64,000 bases of DNA, taken from contig CAJURF010000008.1 of NCBI GenBank assembly GCA_910588825.1, positions 8,612-72,611 of the forward strand, in the 5' to 3' direction. A program made the translations under genes and the position numbers. Below are positions 10,160 to 19,483 of the stretch, in pieces (the stretch's first letter is position 1; every line of letters begins with the position of its first letter). This stretch comes from an uncultured Lachnospiraceae bacterium. Lineage in GTDB: Bacteria; Bacillota; Clostridia; Lachnospirales; Lachnospiraceae. A model generated the notes under the pieces. The model was not told the DNA's origin. It worked only from the letters and a program-made list of their open reading frames with translations, and ran no database searches.

Positions 10160-11175
10160 TGCTATTTCGAAAAATATACGGAGTGGATCTGGGTGCCAAC
10201 ACGATCAAAGTTTATTCCTATCAGAAAAATAAAGTTTACGCGGAAAAAAATATGGTTGCTGTGAAGGATAAGAAGCGTGTCCTGGCTGTGGGTGACGAGG
10301 CCTATGAGATGTTTGAAAAAGCACCGGACAATATTGTTGTGGAATCCCCCATGGCAAATGGCATGATCGCGGATATTGTCAAAGCAGAAGTCTCCCTGTA
10401 CAGCCTGGTAAAAAAGATCAATTCCTGGCAGGGTTTCGGCTCCACCATGTATTTCGCAGTTCCCACAGATTTGACGCAGATTGAAAAGAGGGCTTATAAT
10501 TCCATGGCAAACGGGGGATGGCTGCAGAACAACAAAGTACGGATTGTGGAAAAACCCATTGCCGATGCCATCGCCATGGATATATCCATTAAAAAGACAA
10601 AAGGCAGCATGATTGTCAATATAGGCGCACAGAGTACTGAAATATCTGTCATTGCCGATGGAAAGGTAATTATCAGCAAAATCCTCCAGCTGGGCGGGAG
10701 GCAGATTGACCTGGAAATCTGTAAGGAGATCAGCCGGGTGAACCGTCTGTTAATCGGAAGCCGCACAGCCAGCAGACTGAAAATTTCTATCGGCGGGCTT
10801 TACAGCCAGCAGGAACAGCTGCGCAAAGTAATCGGAATTGACACATTGTCAGGACTTCCCAGGGAGGAAGCGGTGTCCTCCAGGACAGTCAACAATGCCA
10901 TTGAGCGCCCCATCGCTGTCATAGGAAATGAGATCAAAACATTTCTGGAGCGTACACCTCCTCAGATTGCCTACAGTATCCTGAAGGAAGGAATTTACCT
11001 GGCAGGGGGCAGTACACGATTGAAAAATATCGATAAATTCCTGGCAGATCTCACAGGGTATGGGGTATGTCTTTCCGAGATGCATGATGCCTGCACCATC
11101 CGGGGCGTGGAGAAAATTATCAAAGATAAATATCTGCAGGAATGGGCGGTGCCTGTCAGGCAGAAAAAAATGTAA
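10159..11175 (+). CDS. mreB: Rod shape-determining actin homologue MreB
   Basis: MreB polymerises under the membrane and guides lateral wall synthesis. The 338-residue protein has the phosphate-1 loop GVDLGANTIKVY at residues 8-19, VNIGAQSTEISVI as phosphate-2, and LAGGSTRLKNI as the adenosine loop. It starts within the radC stop. mreC, mreD and PBP2 follow in the standard order, so it acts with the elongation machinery. The sequence is rather divergent, with VYSYQKNKVYAEKN early on, which is within the range seen for Lachnospiraceae MreB paralogues (MreB/Mbl). Confidence 0.94.
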   Translation: MLFRKIYGVDLGANTIKVYSYQKNKVYAEKNMVAVKDKKRVLAVGDEAYEMFEKAPDNIVVESPMANGMIADIVKAEVSLYSLVKKINSWQGFGSTMYFAVPTDLTQIEKRAYNSMANGGWLQNNKVRIVEKPIADAIAMDISIKKTKGSMIVNIGAQSTEISVIADGKVIISKILQLGGRQIDLEICKEISRVNRLLIGSRTASRLKISIGGLYSQQEQLRKVIGIDTLSGLPREEAVSSRTVNNAIERPIAVIGNEIKTFLERTPPQIAYSILKEGIYLAGGSTRLKNIDKFLADLTGYGVCLSEMHDACTIRGVEKIIKDKYLQEWAVPVRQKKM

Positions 11176-11197
11176 TACAGCCGCATGGGAGTAAGAG

Positions 11198-12070
11198 ATG
11201 AAGAAAAAAGGGAATTTTCGTCTGAAAAGTAAACATTTGATCTTGCTGATGACCATTGTGTGTGTCAGTATGGTAACAGCCGCTTTCTCCACGGGGATTA
11301 CTGGAGATTCGGCGCGGGAGACGGCAGGATATATTATTATTCCATTTGAAAAGGGAATTAATAAAATCGGAAACTGGCTGTTGTCCGTACAGGACAATTT
11401 TCAGAGTGTAAAGAAACTGGCCCGGGAAAATAAAAAGTTAAAGGCCCAGATCGATGAGCTGACACTGCAGAACAATGAACTGGTGCAGAATCAGACAGAT
11501 TTTACTCATCTGCGGGAACTGTATGACCTGGATCAAGAATATGCCCAGTATAATAAAATACTGGCAGAGGTGATTGCCAAGGAGCCGGGAAACTGGTACC
11601 ATAGCTTTACCATTAATAAGGGGACCAATGATGGAATCAGCGTGGATTCCAACGTTTTAGCAGGAGCGGGTCTGGTGGGTATTGTGACAGAGGCAGGCCC
11701 TGACTGGGCGGCAGTCCGCTCTATCGTAGATGATGATTCCAATGTGAGCGCCCAGGTTTCGGAGACGGAAGACACCTGTATGGTCACCGGTGACCTGGAA
11801 TTGATTGATTCCGGTAAAATAGAATTTTCCCAGCTGCAGAGTCCTGAGGGGAAAGTGAGTATCGGCGACCGGGTGGTGACCTCCCATATCAGCGATAAAT
11901 ATGTGAAAGGACTCTTAATCGGCTACATCAGCGAGATCAGCCAGGACAGCAACAATCTCACTTACGGGGGATATTTGCTGCCCGCTGCCGATTTCAGACA
12001 TCTGCAGAAAGTACTGGTGATCACTGACCTGAAGGAAAAGGCCGAAAAGGAGAAGAAAAATGCGCAATAA
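11198..12070 (+). CDS. mreC: Rod shape-determining protein MreC
   Basis: MreC is a bitopic scaffold linking cytoplasmic MreB to wall synthases outside the membrane. The 290-residue product has a short basic N terminus, one membrane segment at about residues 12-31, and a coiled-coil stretch near 62-105 (KKLARENKKLKAQIDELTL). A two-barrel beta domain follows with the family block TINKGTNDGISVDSNVLAGAGLVG. The C terminus is charged and Lys-rich. It overlaps mreD by 11 bases. Confidence 0.95.
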   Translation: MKKKGNFRLKSKHLILLMTIVCVSMVTAAFSTGITGDSARETAGYIIIPFEKGINKIGNWLLSVQDNFQSVKKLARENKKLKAQIDELTLQNNELVQNQTDFTHLRELYDLDQEYAQYNKILAEVIAKEPGNWYHSFTINKGTNDGISVDSNVLAGAGLVGIVTEAGPDWAAVRSIVDDDSNVSAQVSETEDTCMVTGDLELIDSGKIEFSQLQSPEGKVSIGDRVVTSHISDKYVKGLLIGYISEISQDSNNLTYGGYLLPAADFRHLQKVLVITDLKEKAEKEKKNAQ

Positions 12071-12587
12071 ACTGATCACACTTGCCATAATAGTCGTTTC
12101 CTTTCTTCTTCAATGCACACTTATGAAAGGAATTGCCATAGGGTCCATTTCTCCTAATCTTCTGGTGGTTCTGTGTGTCAGCATTGGACTGATGCGGGGA
12201 AAAACCAGCGGCCTGTTCACCGGTTTTCTGACAGGGCTTTTCATCGACTTGTTTTACGGCTATTATCCGGGAATACACGCCGGCATCTATATGTATGTGG
12301 GGTTTTTAAGCGGATTTTTTTATCAGGTTTATTACGATGATGACGTGAAGGTTCCCATGCTTTTGGCAGCAGGCGGAGATTTTTTCTACAATTTTATGGT
12401 TTTTGTCTTTTTGTTTTTACTGCAGGGAAATACAAATTTTCTCTATTATCTGCGCCGTGTGATTCTGCCGGAAATGATTTATACTCTTGTATTGACAGCC
12501 CTGGTCTACCGTTTATACTATAAGATTATCCACCGCTTTATGCGTGTAAATTTCAAGGAAAGTGATTCTTTATGGTTAACAAAATAA
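12060..12587 (+). CDS. mreD: Rod shape-determining membrane protein MreD
   Basis: The protein is 175 residues, very hydrophobic, with about five to six membrane segments, as expected for MreD. The motif GLFTGFLTGLFIDLFYG near residues 49-65 is the family's most conserved part. It belongs to the elongasome with MreC, RodA and PBP2. Its frame overlaps mreC upstream by 11 bases and the PBP2 gene downstream by 16 bases, a sign of coupled translation. Confidence 0.93.
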   Translation: MRNKLITLAIIVVSFLLQCTLMKGIAIGSISPNLLVVLCVSIGLMRGKTSGLFTGFLTGLFIDLFYGYYPGIHAGIYMYVGFLSGFFYQVYYDDDVKVPMLLAAGGDFFYNFMVFVFLFLLQGNTNFLYYLRRVILPEMIYTLVLTALVYRLYYKIIHRFMRVNFKESDSLWLTK

Positions 12588-15487
12588 AAAGATTTTTCAG
12601 AAACAAACGGATACGGATTCCCAGAACCACTATATTGGCTCTGGTATTTATCTTGATGTCCGTTGTTCTGGTACGCCGGATCTTTGAACTGCAGATTATA
12701 CAGGGGGAGGAATTTACTTCAGATTTTACCTCCCGTACTACGAAAACCCGGACCATCAAAAGTACCCGTGGAAGTATTTTTGACCGCAACGGAAAACTGC
12801 TGGCTTCCAGTAAACTCTGCTATTCGCTCACCATTGAAGATAACGGCACCTATGATTCCGACCGGGAGAAAAACCTGACTTTGAACAGCACTGCCTATAA
12901 AATCTGTAAAATTCTGGAACAGTACGGAGATAAGGTAGACAGAAATTTTCATATTGTTATGAACAACCAGGGGGAATACCGTTTCGACCTGAATGAAGGG
13001 GTGAATCTGGACCGTTTCCGGGCGGACATCTATGGCCGTGCCCTGATTGAAGATCTGGAAGACAATGAGAAAAACGCATCGCCCCAAGAAATGATGGAAT
13101 ATCTGGTGGGTGCAGAGCGGTTCGCCATTGTCCCTTCCGGGGAAGATGCCTATACAAAAGAAGAACTGCAGCAATATGGGCTTCCGGAACAATTTACCGC
13201 TGATGAGATTATGAATATTACCATCATACGATATCTGCTGTCCACTAACAGTTTCCAGAAATATATGCCGGCCACCATTGCCACTGACTTAAGCCAGGAA
13301 TCTGTGGCCGTCATTCAGGAAAACCGGGATAATCTGCAGGGGGTGGATATCGTTGAAGATTCCAAACGCCAGTATGAAGATGCCATTTATTTTGCCAACA
13401 TTATCGGATATACCGGACAGGCATCTACCGAGGAGCTGGAGGAACTGCAGAAAGAAAATGCAAAAAAATACGATACCACATCAGTTATTGGAAAATCCGG
13501 CATTGAGCAGTATATGGAGACAGACCTTCAGGGGACTAATGGAAAAGAGACGGTGTATGTGGACAACCTGGGAAAAGTTCTGAAGATTGACGAGGATTCC
13601 CACCTGGACCCCATTGCCGGCCATGATGTGTATCTCACCATTGACAGTGATCTTCAAATCGCCTGCTATAAAATACTGGAACAGCAGATTGCCGGTGTGC
13701 TGCTCAGCCATATATCACCGGAAAAAACATTTGATAAAACCAAGATTACGGATACCGTGCAGATTGCGGTTCCCATCTATGATGTGTACAATGCGCTGGT
13801 GCAGAATAATGTGATTGATATTGATCATTTTTCAGCAGCGGACGCCAGTGAGACAGAAAAACAATTATATGTCTCGTTTCAACAAAAACAGACGGAAGTT
13901 TTTGATAGAATAAAAGAGGAGCTTACAGGAGAAAACCCGCTGGCATATAAAGATCTGGATAAAGAGATGCAGGAATATCTGGACTATATTGTAGATGACC
14001 TGCTCACACTCCAGCTGGAGGTATTGGATCAGGATGCCATTGACACCACAGACCCCACCTATCAGGCGTGGGCCAAGGAAGAGACCATCAGTCTGCAGGA
14101 ATATTTAACATACGCGGCCAGAGAAAAATGGATTGAAATATCCAAGATCTCGCCCCAAGGTGATTATCTGGATTCCAGGGAAGTATATCTAGAGCTGGCA
14201 AATTATCTGGCAGATTATCTTATGACGGATCTGTCCTTTGGAAAGCTGTTGTATAAGTACATGCTGTTAAATGATAACATAGACCCTGGCAGTTTATGTA
14301 TCACACTGTACGATCAGGGAGTACTGGATAAAGAGGACGGAATGTATGAATCCCTGGCAGGAGGGCAGACCAGCGCATATCAGTTCATGATTTCCAAGAT
14401 TAACTCACTGGAAATCACACCGGGCCAGCTGGCCTTAGACCCCTGTTCCGGATCTGCAGTTGTGACAGACCCCAACAATGGCCAGGTGCTGGCCTGTGTC
14501 ACTTATCCGGGGTATGATAACAACCGGCTGGCAAATATTATGGACGTTGACTATTATAACAAAATAGCAAACGATTTGTCCCAGCCATTTTTCAACAAAG
14601 CGACCCAGCAGCAGACAGCACCTGGTTCCACTTTTAAGATGGTTTCAGCCATTGCGGGTCTGGAAAGCGGTATTGTCAGTACAGGAACTATGATTGACTG
14701 CACGGGTTCTTTTGAAAAAGTGGAGCCTCATATTGACTGCTGGAATACTTACGGACACGGCCCTTTGGAGGTGGAAGGTGCACTGGAACAATCCTGCAAC
14801 TACTATTTTAATGAAATTGGTTTTGAATTGGGAATGGACCAGAACCACAGATTTTCTGAAAATATCAGTCTGCAGAATATGAGCAGATATGCGTCGATTC
14901 TGAACCTGGACAAGCCTTCCGGTGTGGAAATCTCCGAGGCGGACCCCCAGGTATCCGACCAGATGGCTGTCCCCTCTTACATGGGTCAGGGAACCCATTT
15001 GTTCACCACTGTGGGCCTTGCAAGATATGTGGGAACTCTTGCCACCAGCGGCCAGGGGTATAAGCTGTCTCTGATACAGAAAATCACAGATTCTCAGAGC
15101 AGTCCCTTAAGAGAATATGAGGCGAAGCTGGAAAATACAACAGAACTTCCCCAATCCACATGGGATGCCATTCACAACGGCATGCGCAGAGTGATCCAGG
15201 TCACTTATAAAGATATGAAATTTGAGGAGTCCGGGGTAGATGTAAGCGGAAAGAGCGGGACAGCCCAGGAGAATCAATATCGGCCTGACCACGGTCTGTT
15301 CGTGGGATATGCGCCGGCAGAGAATCCTCAGATTGCTGTTGCGACCAGAATTCCCCATGGTTACTCTTCGGGTAATGCGTGTCTGGTGGCCAGCGGTATC
15401 TTTCAGTATCATTTTAATGAACAGAGACGTGAAAAAGTTATCACCGGTGTTGCATCTGATACATCCAGCAACGCCAGTAATGACTAA
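12572..15487 (+). CDS. mrdA: Penicillin-binding protein 2 (elongasome transpeptidase), extended form
   Basis: This class B PBP cross-links peptidoglycan during side-wall growth. At 971 residues it is about 300 longer than typical PBP2. Order: cytoplasmic basic tail, one membrane anchor (about 20-38), PBP dimer domain beginning STRGSIFDRNGKLLASS, a long acidic insertion (about residues 380-620), then the transpeptidase domain. Catalytic motifs are Ser686 in GSTFK, Ser741-Cys-Asn, and Lys894-Ser-Gly-Thr. The insertion lies between the dimer domain and the transpeptidase and is rich in Asp, Glu, Gln and Tyr. Gene order after mreD and the partner rodA downstream support a role in elongation rather than in septation. 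Confidence 0.93.
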   Translation: MVNKIKRFFRNKRIRIPRTTILALVFILMSVVLVRRIFELQIIQGEEFTSDFTSRTTKTRTIKSTRGSIFDRNGKLLASSKLCYSLTIEDNGTYDSDREKNLTLNSTAYKICKILEQYGDKVDRNFHIVMNNQGEYRFDLNEGVNLDRFRADIYGRALIEDLEDNEKNASPQEMMEYLVGAERFAIVPSGEDAYTKEELQQYGLPEQFTADEIMNITIIRYLLSTNSFQKYMPATIATDLSQESVAVIQENRDNLQGVDIVEDSKRQYEDAIYFANIIGYTGQASTEELEELQKENAKKYDTTSVIGKSGIEQYMETDLQGTNGKETVYVDNLGKVLKIDEDSHLDPIAGHDVYLTIDSDLQIACYKILEQQIAGVLLSHISPEKTFDKTKITDTVQIAVPIYDVYNALVQNNVIDIDHFSAADASETEKQLYVSFQQKQTEVFDRIKEELTGENPLAYKDLDKEMQEYLDYIVDDLLTLQLEVLDQDAIDTTDPTYQAWAKEETISLQEYLTYAAREKWIEISKISPQGDYLDSREVYLELANYLADYLMTDLSFGKLLYKYMLLNDNIDPGSLCITLYDQGVLDKEDGMYESLAGGQTSAYQFMISKINSLEITPGQLALDPCSGSAVVTDPNNGQVLACVTYPGYDNNRLANIMDVDYYNKIANDLSQPFFNKATQQQTAPGSTFKMVSAIAGLESGIVSTGTMIDCTGSFEKVEPHIDCWNTYGHGPLEVEGALEQSCNYYFNEIGFELGMDQNHRFSENISLQNMSRYASILNLDKPSGVEISEADPQVSDQMAVPSYMGQGTHLFTTVGLARYVGTLATSGQGYKLSLIQKITDSQSSPLREYEAKLENTTELPQSTWDAIHNGMRRVIQVTYKDMKFEESGVDVSGKSGTAQENQYRPDHGLFVGYAPAENPQIAVATRIPHGYSSGNACLVASGIFQYHFNEQRREKVITGVASDTSSNASND

Positions 15488-15587
15488 TGCACCGGTATCT
15501 GTCTGAATGCGGGCGGAAAATAAAGATACGATAACTAAGATCATACAAAAGAGGGTAAAAAGTCCATTGTAAAATCAGGAGGTTTGT

Positions 15588-16376
15588 ATGAACGAGGTAA
15601 TTGTAGTAACATCCGGAAAAGGAGGCGTGGGAAAAACCACCACTGCAGCTAATATTGGAACCGGTCTGGCCATGCTGGGTAAGAAAGTAGTGGTTGTGGA
15701 TACCGATATCGGACTGCGCAATCTGGATGTGGTTATGGGGCTGGAAAACCGGATTGTATATAACCTGGTAGATGTCATCTATGGAAACTGTCGTCTGAAA
15801 CAGGCATTGATACGGGACAAACGATATAATAATCTATACCTGCTTCCCTCTGCACAGACAAAAGACAAGACAGCAGTAACTCCGGAACAAATGATCAAAC
15901 TTACAGAGGAACTGAGCAGCCATTTTGAATATGTTATTCTGGATTGTCCGGCAGGAATCGAACAGGGCTTTAAAAATGCCATCGCGGGCGCATCCAGGGC
16001 TGTTGTGGTAACCACGCCGGAAGTATCAGCAATCCGGGATGCTGACCGGATTATTGGCCTTCTGGAGGCCAATGATGTAAATCAAATCGAATTGATTATC
16101 AACCGAATCCGGCCGGATATGATCCAGAAAGGTGATATGATGTCCGTGGACGATGTGATTGAGATACTTGCCATCCGGCTTCTGGGCATTGTACCCGATG
16201 ACCAGCAGATTGTCATTGCCACAAACCAGGGTGTTCCGTTATCCGGAAATCATTCCCCTGCGGAGCAGGGATATTTGAATATCTGCCGCCGCATTACAGG
16301 GGAAGAAGTACCATTTCTGAATTTTAATATGAAAAAAGGTATTTTCCGCAAAATGACTGAATTATTCCGAAATTAA
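15588..16376 (+). CDS. minD: Septum site-determining ATPase MinD
   Basis: MinD is a membrane-associated ATPase that keeps the division site at mid-cell. The 262-residue protein has the deviant Walker A SGKGGVGKTT at residues 9-18, DTDIGLRNLD switch I and DCPAGIEQG switch II. The C-terminal amphipathic membrane helix is seen in GIFRKMTELFRN. A strong AGGAGG precedes it. minE follows after 15 bases, so MinE rather than MinJ/DivIVA probably controls its oscillation. The pair sits between PBP2 and rodA, inside the elongasome gene run. Confidence 0.97.
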   Translation: MNEVIVVTSGKGGVGKTTTAANIGTGLAMLGKKVVVVDTDIGLRNLDVVMGLENRIVYNLVDVIYGNCRLKQALIRDKRYNNLYLLPSAQTKDKTAVTPEQMIKLTEELSSHFEYVILDCPAGIEQGFKNAIAGASRAVVVTTPEVSAIRDADRIIGLLEANDVNQIELIINRIRPDMIQKGDMMSVDDVIEILAIRLLGIVPDDQQIVIATNQGVPLSGNHSPAEQGYLNICRRITGEEVPFLNFNMKKGIFRKMTELFRN

Positions 16377-16391
16377 AAGGAGGTCGTGGAA

Positions 16392-16670
16392 ATGCTTTTT
16401 ATGACACGAAATGGTTCACAGAAGAGAAGAAAGTCCGGCTCTGTAGCCAGGAGCCGGCTGAAAAACGTTTTGTTATCGGAACGGATGGACTGTTCCACAG
16501 ACACCATGCAGATGATGCAGAACGATCTGGTACAGGCCATGGACAAGTATCTTCCCGTGGATAAAAAGGGAATCCAGGTACAGTTTCAGCAGAATCCGCC
16601 CATGGTTCTGGCCCGGATTCCCATATTACAAGAGAAGGATTACCAAAGGGATTATGTTAAAACAATATAA
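16392..16670 (+). CDS. minE: Cell division topological specificity factor MinE
   Basis: MinE stimulates MinD ATPase and gives the Min system its pole-to-pole pattern. The 92-residue protein shows the MinD-binding segment SGSVARSRLKNVLLSERM and the C-terminal beta/alpha dimer domain with DLVQAMDKYLPVDKKGIQVQF. The ATG 8 bases after AAAAGGAGG is chosen over a GTG only 2 bases after it. A further ATG three codons on would also be possible. Its end overlaps rodA by 17 bases. Confidence 0.93.
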   Translation: MLFMTRNGSQKRRKSGSVARSRLKNVLLSERMDCSTDTMQMMQNDLVQAMDKYLPVDKKGIQVQFQQNPPMVLARIPILQEKDYQRDYVKTI

Positions 16671-17784
16671 ATTAAGATTTTATAATTTCAGACTGGTCTT
16701 GTTACTGCTGGGTATCACCACCATCGGTGTACTGCTGGTGGGCAGTGCCATGGAATCTTTGAAGTCCCGCCAGATTATGGGAGCAGTGCTGGGTGTCAGC
16801 GTTATGATTGTGGTATCCCTGATGGATTTCAGCTGGATTTTGAATTTCTACTGGCTGATTTATCTGTTTAATATTGTCATGCTTCTGGGCGTCAGGCTCA
16901 TGGGAGATACCGCTGGAGGGGCAACCCGCTGGATTGATATTGCGGGCTTTCGGTTTCAGCCCACAGAGTTGTCAAAGATATTGCTCATACTGTTTTTTTC
17001 CCGTTATCTGATGGACCATGAGAATGACCTGAATACTATCAAGACAATTGTAAAATGTCTTGTTCTGCTGGCCATTCCCCTTGTGCTGATCTATCAGCAG
17101 CCGGATTTAAAGAACACCATTACCGTGCTTGCCATGTTCTGTGTATTGATTTATATCGCAGGGCTGAATTATAAAATCATCGGCGGTGCGGTGCTAATTC
17201 TGGCACCTCTGATGATCATCTTTTTATCCATTGTGGTACAGCCGGATCAGAAACTGATTCAGGATTACCAGCGCAAACGGATTATGTCCTTTTTGTATCC
17301 GGAAAGCGAAGAATACAGCGACGATGTGGAGCAGCAGAACAATTCCATGCTGGCCATTGGCTCTGGTGAATTGACCGGAAAAGGGCTGAATAATCAGGAA
17401 TCTTCGGCAAATAAAGGCAACTTTGTATCTCAGATTCAGACAGACTTTATATTCGCTGTGGCAGGTGAGGAACTGGGATTTATTGGATGCAGCATTATTA
17501 TCATTGTCTTGTTGTGGATTACACTGGAATGTATCCGTATGAGTCTGCGTGCCAAAGACCTGTCCGGAAAACTAATCTGCTGCGGAGTAGCCACCCTTGT
17601 GGCCCTCCAGAGCTTTATCAATATCTGTGTGGCCACGGGAATCATGCCCAATACCGGAACCCCTCTTCCGTTTATCAGTTACGGACTCACCTCTGTAGTC
17701 AGTCTTTATATTGGCATGGGACTGGTATTAAATGTGGGGCTGCAGAGCAGTTCTTATAAAACGTCTATTTCCTGGCATAAATAA
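16654..17784 (+). CDS. rodA: FtsW/RodA/SpoVE family peptidoglycan polymerase (RodA)
   Basis: SEDS-family glycosyltransferases polymerise lipid II together with a class B PBP. The 376-residue protein has about ten membrane segments. It contains the conserved GGATRWIDIAGFRFQPTELSK stretch near residues 88-108, and the DFIFAVAGEELGF and GTPLPFISYG motifs in the second half. The presence of PBP2 and mreBCD upstream argues for RodA rather than FtsW. The start overlaps minE and follows AAAGGG. It is the last gene of the shape operon before a new promoter. Confidence 0.94.
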   Translation: MLKQYKLRFYNFRLVLLLLGITTIGVLLVGSAMESLKSRQIMGAVLGVSVMIVVSLMDFSWILNFYWLIYLFNIVMLLGVRLMGDTAGGATRWIDIAGFRFQPTELSKILLILFFSRYLMDHENDLNTIKTIVKCLVLLAIPLVLIYQQPDLKNTITVLAMFCVLIYIAGLNYKIIGGAVLILAPLMIIFLSIVVQPDQKLIQDYQRKRIMSFLYPESEEYSDDVEQQNNSMLAIGSGELTGKGLNNQESSANKGNFVSQIQTDFIFAVAGEELGFIGCSIIIIVLLWITLECIRMSLRAKDLSGKLICCGVATLVALQSFINICVATGIMPNTGTPLPFISYGLTSVVSLYIGMGLVLNVGLQSSSYKTSISWHK

Positions 17785-17790
17785 TTATGT

Positions 17791-17820
17791 TTGTGTAAAG
17801 AATACTTTAAGATGTAAAAT
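17791..17820 (+). promoter_or_regulatory. Putative promoter of the D,D-carboxypeptidase gene
   Basis: TTGTGT and TAAAAT are separated by 18 bases and end 30 bases before the carboxypeptidase start. This suggests that this gene has its own transcript beside any read-through from rodA. Confidence 0.5.
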
Positions 17821-17850
17821 ACCTGACAGTTCCAGAAGGGAGAAATTGTT

Positions 17851-18882
17851 ATGGCTCGAAAAAGAAAACCCCAGAAAAAGCGCAGACACAAAGCTGGCAG
17901 AACACTTCTTTTAGTATTGCTGCTTCTGGTCATTGTCTCTGGAGGTGTATATGTTTATATTTTCTGGCTTTCTGATGTGAAGACCACACTGCCTTTGGAT
18001 TTTCAGGTGTCCGGTCATTTTCCGGGAAAGCTGAAAATCACCGATAATCAGGTACAGGACAGTTTTGCTAAAGATCTGTGTGTATCTGCATCGGGGTCTG
18101 TTCCTCTGGAAGGAATCAGCCAGGATCCCTCCCAGTATGGCGGATTGTTTGACTTAGACGGCAGAAGAGTGCTGTATGGCCAGAATATTTATGATAAGCT
18201 GTATCCGGCCAGCATCACAAAGATCATGACTGCGATTATAGCATTAAAATACGGCAATCTAAGTGATGTGGTCACTGTCAGCCAGGAAGCGCTGATTCTG
18301 GAAGAAGGCTCTCAGCTCTGCGGCCTGAGACCAGGAGATTCCCTTACTCTGGAACACCTGCTGTATGGCCTGCTGGTCTATTCCGGCAATGATGCTGGTG
18401 CGGCTATCGCAGAACATGTGGGAGGCACCCAGGAAAACTTTGTGCAGATGATGAATGAGGAAGTGTCCCGTCTGGGCATGACTAACACTCATTTTGTCAA
18501 TCCCCACGGCCTGCAGAGCACAGAACACTATACAAGCATTTATGATATTTATCTTATGCTGAATGAGGCAATAAAATATCCCAAATTTGTGGAGATTATC
18601 CAGATGAGCGCGTTTACCGTTCCCGTCAAAAATGCCGCAGGGCAGGAGAATTCCATGTATCTGGAATCTACAGATTATTATCTGATCGGAGAAGCCACAG
18701 AGCCGAAAGGAGTAACCGTGCTGGGAGGAAAAACCGGTACCACCGACGAGGCAGGGAATTGTCTGGCACTGGTATGTCAGAACGAATACGGTAAAACTTT
18801 CATCAGCATTGTGACAAATGCCGAATCCAAACCTGTTTTGTATGAACAAATGAATCAATTATTAGAACATATTAATTCCTGA
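17851..18882 (+). CDS. D-alanyl-D-alanine carboxypeptidase (low-molecular-weight PBP)
   Basis: This serine peptidase trims the terminal D-Ala from peptidoglycan stem peptides. The three active-site motifs are Ser121-Ile-Thr-Lys (YPASITK), Ser-Gly-Asn in YSGNDAG, and Lys-Thr-Gly in GGKTGTT. A very basic tail (about residues 1-22) precedes one membrane segment at about 23-45. It thus looks like a signal-anchor rather than a cleaved signal peptide, and no C-terminal amphipathic anchor of DacA type is seen. At 343 residues it is short of the typical DacA form. The place after rodA agrees with a role in wall maturation. Confidence 0.92.
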   Translation: MARKRKPQKKRRHKAGRTLLLVLLLLVIVSGGVYVYIFWLSDVKTTLPLDFQVSGHFPGKLKITDNQVQDSFAKDLCVSASGSVPLEGISQDPSQYGGLFDLDGRRVLYGQNIYDKLYPASITKIMTAIIALKYGNLSDVVTVSQEALILEEGSQLCGLRPGDSLTLEHLLYGLLVYSGNDAGAAIAEHVGGTQENFVQMMNEEVSRLGMTNTHFVNPHGLQSTEHYTSIYDIYLMLNEAIKYPKFVEIIQMSAFTVPVKNAAGQENSMYLESTDYYLIGEATEPKGVTVLGGKTGTTDEAGNCLALVCQNEYGKTFISIVTNAESKPVLYEQMNQLLEHINS

Positions 18883-18891
18883 AAATAATGA

Positions 18892-18920
18892 TTGAACTTT
18901 TTGCCTATATGCACTATAAT
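18892..18920 (+). promoter_or_regulatory. Promoter of the small P-loop gene
   Basis: TTGAAC and a perfect TATAAT are spaced 17 bases apart and lie about 60 bases before the next start. This is a good SigA-type promoter for a single-gene transcript. Confidence 0.7.
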
Positions 18921-18979
18921 TGAACTATCACAAATAGAAATTTGTTAAAAATACCTATGTTTCTAAGGAGGAAAGCAGG

Positions 18980-19399
18980 ATGGTTGAACTAATAGTAGGA
19001 AAGAAGGGCAAAGGTAAAACAAAAGTTTTATTGGAAAGAGTAAACAGCGCAATCAAAAGCGCAAACGGCAGCATTGTGTATCTGGACAAGAGCACAAAAC
19101 ATATGTATGAATTAAATAATAAAATACGGCTGATTGATGTATCTGCCTTCCCATTGAAAAACAGCGATGAATTTGTGGGATTTATCTGCGGAATTATCTC
19201 CCAGGACCACGATTTGGAGGAGATTTATCTGGACAGTTTTCTAACAATTTCCAAACTGGAAGGACAGGATGTGACCGATACATTGACTCAGTTAGATGCC
19301 ATCGGACAGAAGTTCAATCTTACCTTTGTGATCAGTATATCTCTGAACAAAGAAGAAATACCCGCATCTCTCCAGTCTAAAATTGTAACAGCATTATAA
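18980..19399 (+). CDS. Small P-loop protein of unknown function
   Basis: The 139-residue protein starts MVELIVGKKGKGKTK, a Walker A loop at residues 7-14. A Walker B-like stretch EIYLDSF lies near residue 82, and another beta strand FVISISLN comes before the C terminus. This looks like a minimal ATP-binding core without an attached effector domain; similar proteins are sometimes labelled PilT-like, but nothing here indicates pili. It has AAGGAGG before its ATG, its own promoter and a strong terminator, so it is a single-gene unit. I cannot assign a function. Confidence 0.8.
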   Translation: MVELIVGKKGKGKTKVLLERVNSAIKSANGSIVYLDKSTKHMYELNNKIRLIDVSAFPLKNSDEFVGFICGIISQDHDLEEIYLDSFLTISKLEGQDVTDTLTQLDAIGQKFNLTFVISISLNKEEIPASLQSKIVTAL

Positions 19400-19430
19400 G
19401 AAATTATTGGATAGAATTACATAAGGAACT

Positions 19431-19472
19431 GCAGGGAAAGATACCAAAGAGAGTACCTTTCCCTGCTTTTTT
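19431..19472 (+). terminator. Rho-independent terminator after the P-loop gene
   Basis: GCAGGGAAAG pairs with CTTTCCCTGC and is followed by a run of six T. The inner arms ATACC/GGTA-like also pair partly. Reverse-strand transcripts of the DUF378 gene would also meet this stem, although with a weaker T run. Confidence 0.9.
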
Positions 19473-19483
19473 ATTCCCAGTTT

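Noticed and set aside
18259..18858. Long antisense frame within the D,D-carboxypeptidase gene
   Set aside because: It lies fully inside a gene with clear catalytic motifs; codon mirroring explains it.
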